The notes below the pieces were generated by a model. That model was not told the origin of the DNA, did no database searches, and saw only the letters and a program-made list of their open reading frames with translations. From Candidatus Sulfotelmatobacter sp. (GTDB lineage: Bacteria > Acidobacteriota > Terriglobia > Terriglobales > Acidobacteriaceae): a DNA stretch of 64,000 bases. Below are positions 61,175-64,000 of this stretch, piece by piece. Position 1 is the first letter of the stretch; every line of letters begins with the position of its first letter. Location of the stretch: the NCBI GenBank assembly GCA_017883385.1, contig JADGNQ010000011.1:1-64000 (forward strand). Reading direction: 5' to 3'. The translations under genes were made by a program, and so were the position numbers.

Positions 61175-61414
61175 ATGAAACTTCAGATCAATGGAGAAGA
61201 TCGCACTTTCAGCGATGCTCCTGTGCCCTTTACCCTAGCGGTTCTTGTCGAAGCGCTGGGTATGAAGGCCGACCGCGTGGCCGTGGAACTGAACCGCGAT
61301 ATCGTGCCGCGCGACCGCTGGCCCGAGACCCAACTCCACGATGGAGATCAGCTCGAAGTCGTCCACTTTGTCGGTGGTGGTTCGTATCAGGGCATCGCTT
61401 CAGCGATGCCGTAG
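61175..61414 (+). CDS. thiS: Sulfur-carrier protein ThiS with C-terminal extension
   Basis: 79 aa with a beta-grasp ThiS fold: [40 protein letters not shown] and [15 protein letters not shown]. ThiS carries sulfur for thiazole synthesis as a thiocarboxylate on the C-terminal glycine, so the chain should end at Gly-Gly. Here the frame continues ten residues ([10 protein letters not shown]) past GGG. The extra codons lie inside a perfect extragenic palindrome, which suggests the natural stop was lost. Unless processed, this tail would block adenylation. No other thi gene is adjacent. Confidence 0.85.
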   Translation: MKLQINGEDRTFSDAPVPFTLAVLVEALGMKADRVAVELNRDIVPRDRWPETQLHDGDQLEVVHFVGGGSYQGIASAMP

Positions 61415-61590
61415 ATGGGCAAATCGGATCGCGCCTTCAGGCGCTGTCGTCAGCAGCATTCAGGGCTAAAGCGCGCGATCAATAGCACAACGCTTGCCGC
61501 ATGCCGAAAAGGCATGCCTTGATACAAATCCCCCGGTTGAGCCGGGTGCCAGGAACTCTCCTAGTCACCCCTTTTCCACCGATTCTCTGC
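61391..61590. repeat. Run of small palindromes after thiS
   Basis: The gap after thiS holds several short perfect hairpins: GGCATCGCT-TC-AGCGATGCC (61391-61410, overlapping the thiS 3' end), GCGCCT-TC-AGGCGC near 61435, and GCATGCC-GAAAA-GGCATGC near 61500. Further weak CCCGG pairs lie near 61530. The shared TTCA-type loops suggest a dispersed extragenic palindrome family. No coding capacity is seen. Confidence 0.6.
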
Positions 61591-61618
61591 TTGACTCGCG
61601 CCAACCCACGCCTAAAAT
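61591..61618 (+). promoter_or_regulatory. Sigma-70-like promoter of the MerR gene
   Basis: TTGACT, a 16-base spacer and TAAAAT form a good -35/-10 pair (five of six matches each) about 50 nt before the MerR start codon. The -10 overlaps the first operator-like palindrome, which suggests autoregulation. Confidence 0.65.
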
Positions 61619-61653
61619 GTTTAAAACATTTTACTTAAGCATTGTTTCAAACA
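61614..61653 (+). promoter_or_regulatory. Twin TGTTTnAAACA operator-like palindromes
   Basis: A perfect 19-bp palindrome AAAATGTTTAAAACATTTT (9+1+9) is followed 25 bp centre-to-centre by a second element TGTTTCAAACA with the same TGTTT-n-AAACA core. The first overlaps the -10 region and the second lies in the 5' leader of the MerR gene. They are the likely binding sites of that regulator. Confidence 0.65.
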
Positions 61654-61666
61654 TACTTGGGGGATC

Positions 61667-62140
61667 ATGCAAGACCGCTTTACATCGCAAGAGGTGATAG
61701 CGCTGACTGGAATCACGCCGCGCCAGCTTCAGTGGTGGGACGAACGAGGCGTGGTGAAACCGGAGCGCGAAGGGCATCGCCGCCGGTATTCGATGGACCA
61801 TCTGACCGAAGTGGCTGTGATCTGCGAATTGCGCCGCAAGGGATTCTCTCTGCAGGGTGTGCGCAAGGTGATGCGGTTTCTTGAACGCGAGATCGGTAAG
61901 GGGTTAGCGGAAATTGTGAGCCGAAGCTCCGACTATCACCTGCTGACCGACGGGACTCATCTGTATCTGGAGACTTCGGCCCGCCAGATCGTCGACATTC
62001 TCAAGAATTCCGACCAGCCCATTTTGGGAGTCTGCCTGAGCGACGCGGTGAGGCAGGTGCGGGCTGGGGTCATCTCCGGAAAGGCGAATACTTCAGTAAC
62101 GTCGCCTGATCACCGCAGGCGTGCTAAAAAAGTTTCGTAG
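61667..62140 (+). CDS. MerR-family transcriptional regulator
   Basis: A 157-aa regulator. The N-terminal winged helix reads FTSQEVIALTGITPRQLQWW, then DERGVVKPEREGHRRRYSMDHL, followed by ELRRKGFSLQGVRKVMRFL, the usual MerR HTH and dimerisation start. The C-terminal part (HLYLETSARQIVDILKNSDQPILGVCL) has no Cys cluster of the metal-sensing MerR proteins, so the signal is unknown. The promoter carries two matching palindromes, consistent with self-repression. Confidence 0.85.
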   Translation: MQDRFTSQEVIALTGITPRQLQWWDERGVVKPEREGHRRRYSMDHLTEVAVICELRRKGFSLQGVRKVMRFLEREIGKGLAEIVSRSSDYHLLTDGTHLYLETSARQIVDILKNSDQPILGVCLSDAVRQVRAGVISGKANTSVTSPDHRRRAKKVS

Positions 62141-62192
62141 ACAAGAGTGGCGCTCGCAGCACGAACTAGGAATGCGGACACAGGAGGAAGAC

Positions 62193-62456
62193 ATGGTCGG
62201 CGAACTGGACCTTCTCAATGAGTGGATTCCGGAACAGATGCAGCCTGGTACCGTCTTCGTGCTGGAAAACGCCGGCGAGATTGGCGAGAAGGAAGATCCT
62301 TACTGGGCCGTGCTGTCCTGCCCCTCTTGTGGCATGCTGGGCCTGATCACGCGCAAACAGATCAACGGCTTCTTGCCTGTCATCTGTGGGTCGGACACCT
62401 GCTCGGCGCAATTCTTCATTCGCGATGCAGAAGTCGTGGTGCGCAAACCCTTCTAG
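62193..62456 (+). CDS. Small zinc-ribbon-like protein
   Basis: An 87-aa protein. AGGAGG five bases before this ATG decides the start over two upstream in-frame ATGs. The N-terminal half is acidic (LDLLNEWIPEQMQPGTVFVLENAGEIGE). The second half has CPSCGMLGLIT and CGSDTCSAQFFI, two Cys pairs spaced as in a zinc ribbon, the second being C-x4-C. It follows the MerR gene by 52 nt in the same direction and may be co-transcribed. Function is unknown. Confidence 0.7.
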   Translation: MVGELDLLNEWIPEQMQPGTVFVLENAGEIGEKEDPYWAVLSCPSCGMLGLITRKQINGFLPVICGSDTCSAQFFIRDAEVVVRKPF

Positions 62457-62478
62457 AGGATGACGTCCGGGATCATCG

Positions 62479-63780
62479 TTAGTGTGCCGCATTCGATGCG
62501 GTTTCCAGTTTGAGAATGTGGCCTTGTTTGACGCCGTATACAAGGTGCTGAACGGCTGAAAAATCTTGCAACGGATCGCGTCCAAGAACGACGAAGCTTG
62601 CCTCGTAACCCTCCTTCAACTCCCCAATCTTCCGGTCCGGGAAAATTGTCTTCGCGGTTGTCGTGCACCAACTCGTCAACAGGCTGCGGGAGTTGAAGAC
62701 GTGCAACGATTCCAGGTAGAGAGCTTCGGGCAGAGTGTCGCTGCGATAGCTATCGCTGCCCAGTGCGATATGAACCTTGTACCTCTTCAACAGCGTGAGA
62801 TTCCGGCGGTTGAGTTCGTCCGCTTCCTGCCGCAACTTACCGTTTGGCCCATGGGGATCGATGCTGGCGGCGTCGGCGAGAGTGGTGACCACGTAAGTGC
62901 CCCGGCTTGAAGCGAGTTTCGCGTCACTCTCTGAGATCTGAAACTCGGAGACAGCGTGCGGGCTCACGTCAGCGTGTGCCCGGAATCCCGGCATGTGATT
63001 GATTTCGTCAACACCGGCCGACAGCGCATTGTGAAAGTCAGCCGCGCTTTCGATATGCGTCGAAACTCTGAGTCCTGCAGCATGCGCTTTCTGCACGATG
63101 AATTTAAGGAGCGCGGGATCAAGGCCCTTCCATCCGTAGTATTTGTCGCTATCTTTTCGGGCGGCGTAGTTCTCCGAATAAAGCAGGTAGGTCTTCACGA
63201 AGTCGGGTTTCGTGGCTAGGAATTGAGGCCACCTTCGCTCCAGATCCGCGGGACTGTCGATCGTGTAGTAGAACGCACCGTCGCCATCAGCCTTGGTCCA
63301 GACACCGGGATCAATGTTGCGCTTCACGATTTCAGCGGGGTGACCGTTCGAGCTGGTGAATCCGCCGTTGGAAAACGTGACATCAATGCTTTCCGGCCGG
63401 TCTATTTTCGGAAGAACTTTGTCGCGCCCGTCCGGCAGGTTGTCGGGGTCTTTGATGTAGAAGATTCCGTGGTTCAGATAGCGCTGAATCAGCGCATCCA
63501 CTTTATTGAGGGACTCGACGTTGTGGTTGTGGGCCTCGGCGAATGGTGGGACGACGAATCCGCCCTTGAGATCGACCACGGCGTCAACGTGACTGGGGCG
63601 CCGAAACGACAAGACTCCTCTGGCCGTATAACCCGTTCTCTTCCTGAAAGAACGTCCATCAAACCAGCTTGCGTTGGTGAAAGCGGTGACCTTCGTATCG
63701 GCGGGGATGGTCGAACTGGACTGGGAGAATCCGGACAGCGCGATCAATGCGAAGCCAAACAGAGGCAGTACATTCTTCAT
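62479..63780 (-). CDS. Exported metal-dependent amidohydrolase
   Basis: 433 aa with a signal peptide (MKNVLPLFGFALIALSGFSQ). Amidohydrolase-superfamily motifs: metal-binding HxH in FAEAHNHN, a candidate carboxylated Lys in PDFVKTYLLYSE, His in RVSTHIES, His in INHMPGF, and the catalytic Asp in HIALGSDSYRSD. The beta-sandwich composite domain is at both ends (GGFVVPP and ELKEGYEASFVVLGRDP). The imidazolonepropionase-like subgroup fits best; the substrate is unknown. The start was set at the signal peptide, 29 codons inside the longer open frame. Confidence 0.85.
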   Translation of the reverse strand: MKNVLPLFGFALIALSGFSQSSSTIPADTKVTAFTNASWFDGRSFRKRTGYTARGVLSFRRPSHVDAVVDLKGGFVVPPFAEAHNHNVESLNKVDALIQRYLNHGIFYIKDPDNLPDGRDKVLPKIDRPESIDVTFSNGGFTSSNGHPAEIVKRNIDPGVWTKADGDGAFYYTIDSPADLERRWPQFLATKPDFVKTYLLYSENYAARKDSDKYYGWKGLDPALLKFIVQKAHAAGLRVSTHIESAADFHNALSAGVDEINHMPGFRAHADVSPHAVSEFQISESDAKLASSRGTYVVTTLADAASIDPHGPNGKLRQEADELNRRNLTLLKRYKVHIALGSDSYRSDTLPEALYLESLHVFNSRSLLTSWCTTTAKTIFPDRKIGELKEGYEASFVVLGRDPLQDFSAVQHLVYGVKQGHILKLETASNAAH

Positions 63781-63814
63781 CCAGTCGTTCTCCGGATAGG
63801 GATGCGGGCTGACG

Positions 63815-64000
63815 TTAGCTGATTTTCGACTTCTCCAACTCCACCGGAACCTGCTCGACAATTTCAATTCCGAATCCTTCCAGCGCCGCGACTTTCTTGG
63901 GGCGGTTCGTGAGCAGGCGGATGCGGCGCAGGTTGAGGTCCGAGAGAATCTGTGCTCCGATGCCGATCTCGCGCTGAATCTGCTTCTCGCTCTCGAATAA
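63815..64000 (-). CDS. ribA: GTP cyclohydrolase II (RibA or RibBA), C-terminal end
   Basis: Only the last 61 residues are in the window; the gene continues beyond the right edge. [43 protein letters not shown], read in parts, is the highly conserved C-terminus of GTP cyclohydrolase II (IGAQIL-DL and LLTNNP-K). This enzyme opens riboflavin synthesis by converting GTP to the diaminopyrimidine. Whether an N-terminal RibB domain is fused cannot be seen. Confidence 0.9.
   Translation of the reverse strand, partial: LFESEKQIQREIGIGAQILSDLNLRRIRLLTNRPKKVAALEGFGIEIVEQVPVELEKSKIS

Overview
The window is a 64 kb GC-rich bacterial chromosome segment. Three things point to Acidobacteriota, probably Terriglobia/Koribacter-like: an Oar-type TonB-dependent receptor with an N-terminal carboxypeptidase-regulatory domain, a membrane-anchored winged-helix regulator of the type common in that phylum, and many secreted glycosidases. 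This placement is inference from gene style; no rRNA gene is present.

Layout. (1) 1-15.9 kb, plus strand: the 3' part of a type VI secretion (T6SS) locus with tssA (partial), tssE, tssF, tssG and clpV/tssH. A cargo module follows: NlpC/P60 effector candidate, exported immunity candidate, VgrG, PAAR, FHA-DUF4123 adaptor, an unknown protein, a transglutaminase-like effector candidate and a membrane-anchored partner. (2) 15.9-31 kb: a carbohydrate island with a cyanophycinase-like S51 hydrolase, Tat-exported GH32 beta-fructosidase, TPR protein, membrane regulator, TonB receptor, fructokinase, lipoprotein GH36 alpha-galactosidase, and a DeoR plus PfkB-kinase pair. The set fits use of raffinose-family or fructan sugars. 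(3) 31.3-43.2 kb: a compact RiPP-like operon of PqqD/RRE protein, SPASM radical SAM enzyme, a 58-aa precursor-like peptide with a YxxPxL leader motif and a three-Cys glycine-rich tail, an HPr-kinase-like ATPase, and a 3040-residue protein. That protein joins an S26 signal-peptidase-like domain, a signal sequence, about ten DUF11 repeats and a C-terminal gingipain-type C25 protease. I think this is the most novel system here. (4) 43.3-46.2 kb, minus strand: a GH29 fucosidase, DAHP synthase preceded by a complete aromatic-codon attenuator (31-aa leader peptide with Tyr-Tyr-Trp-Phe, antiterminator, terminator), and an orphan Flp pilin. The leader peptide and pilin are both under 60 codons. (5) 46.3-60.3 kb, minus strand: respiratory complex I genes nuoA, C, D, E, F, G, H, J, K, L, M, N, without nuoB and nuoI. 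Several nuo gaps hold paired inverted arrays of 7-8-nt tandem repeats, and one pair encloses a four-helix-bundle (S23-type) gene between nuoG and nuoF. (6) 60.5-64 kb: a conserved hypothetical gene, thiS with an unusual tail past Gly-Gly, a MerR regulator with twin operator-like palindromes, a small zinc-ribbon protein, an exported amidohydrolase and the 3' end of ribBA/ribA.

Start codons were chosen from Shine-Dalgarno spacing, signal peptides and family N-termini. Coordinates include the stop codon. No tRNA, rRNA, CRISPR array or insertion sequence was recognised.
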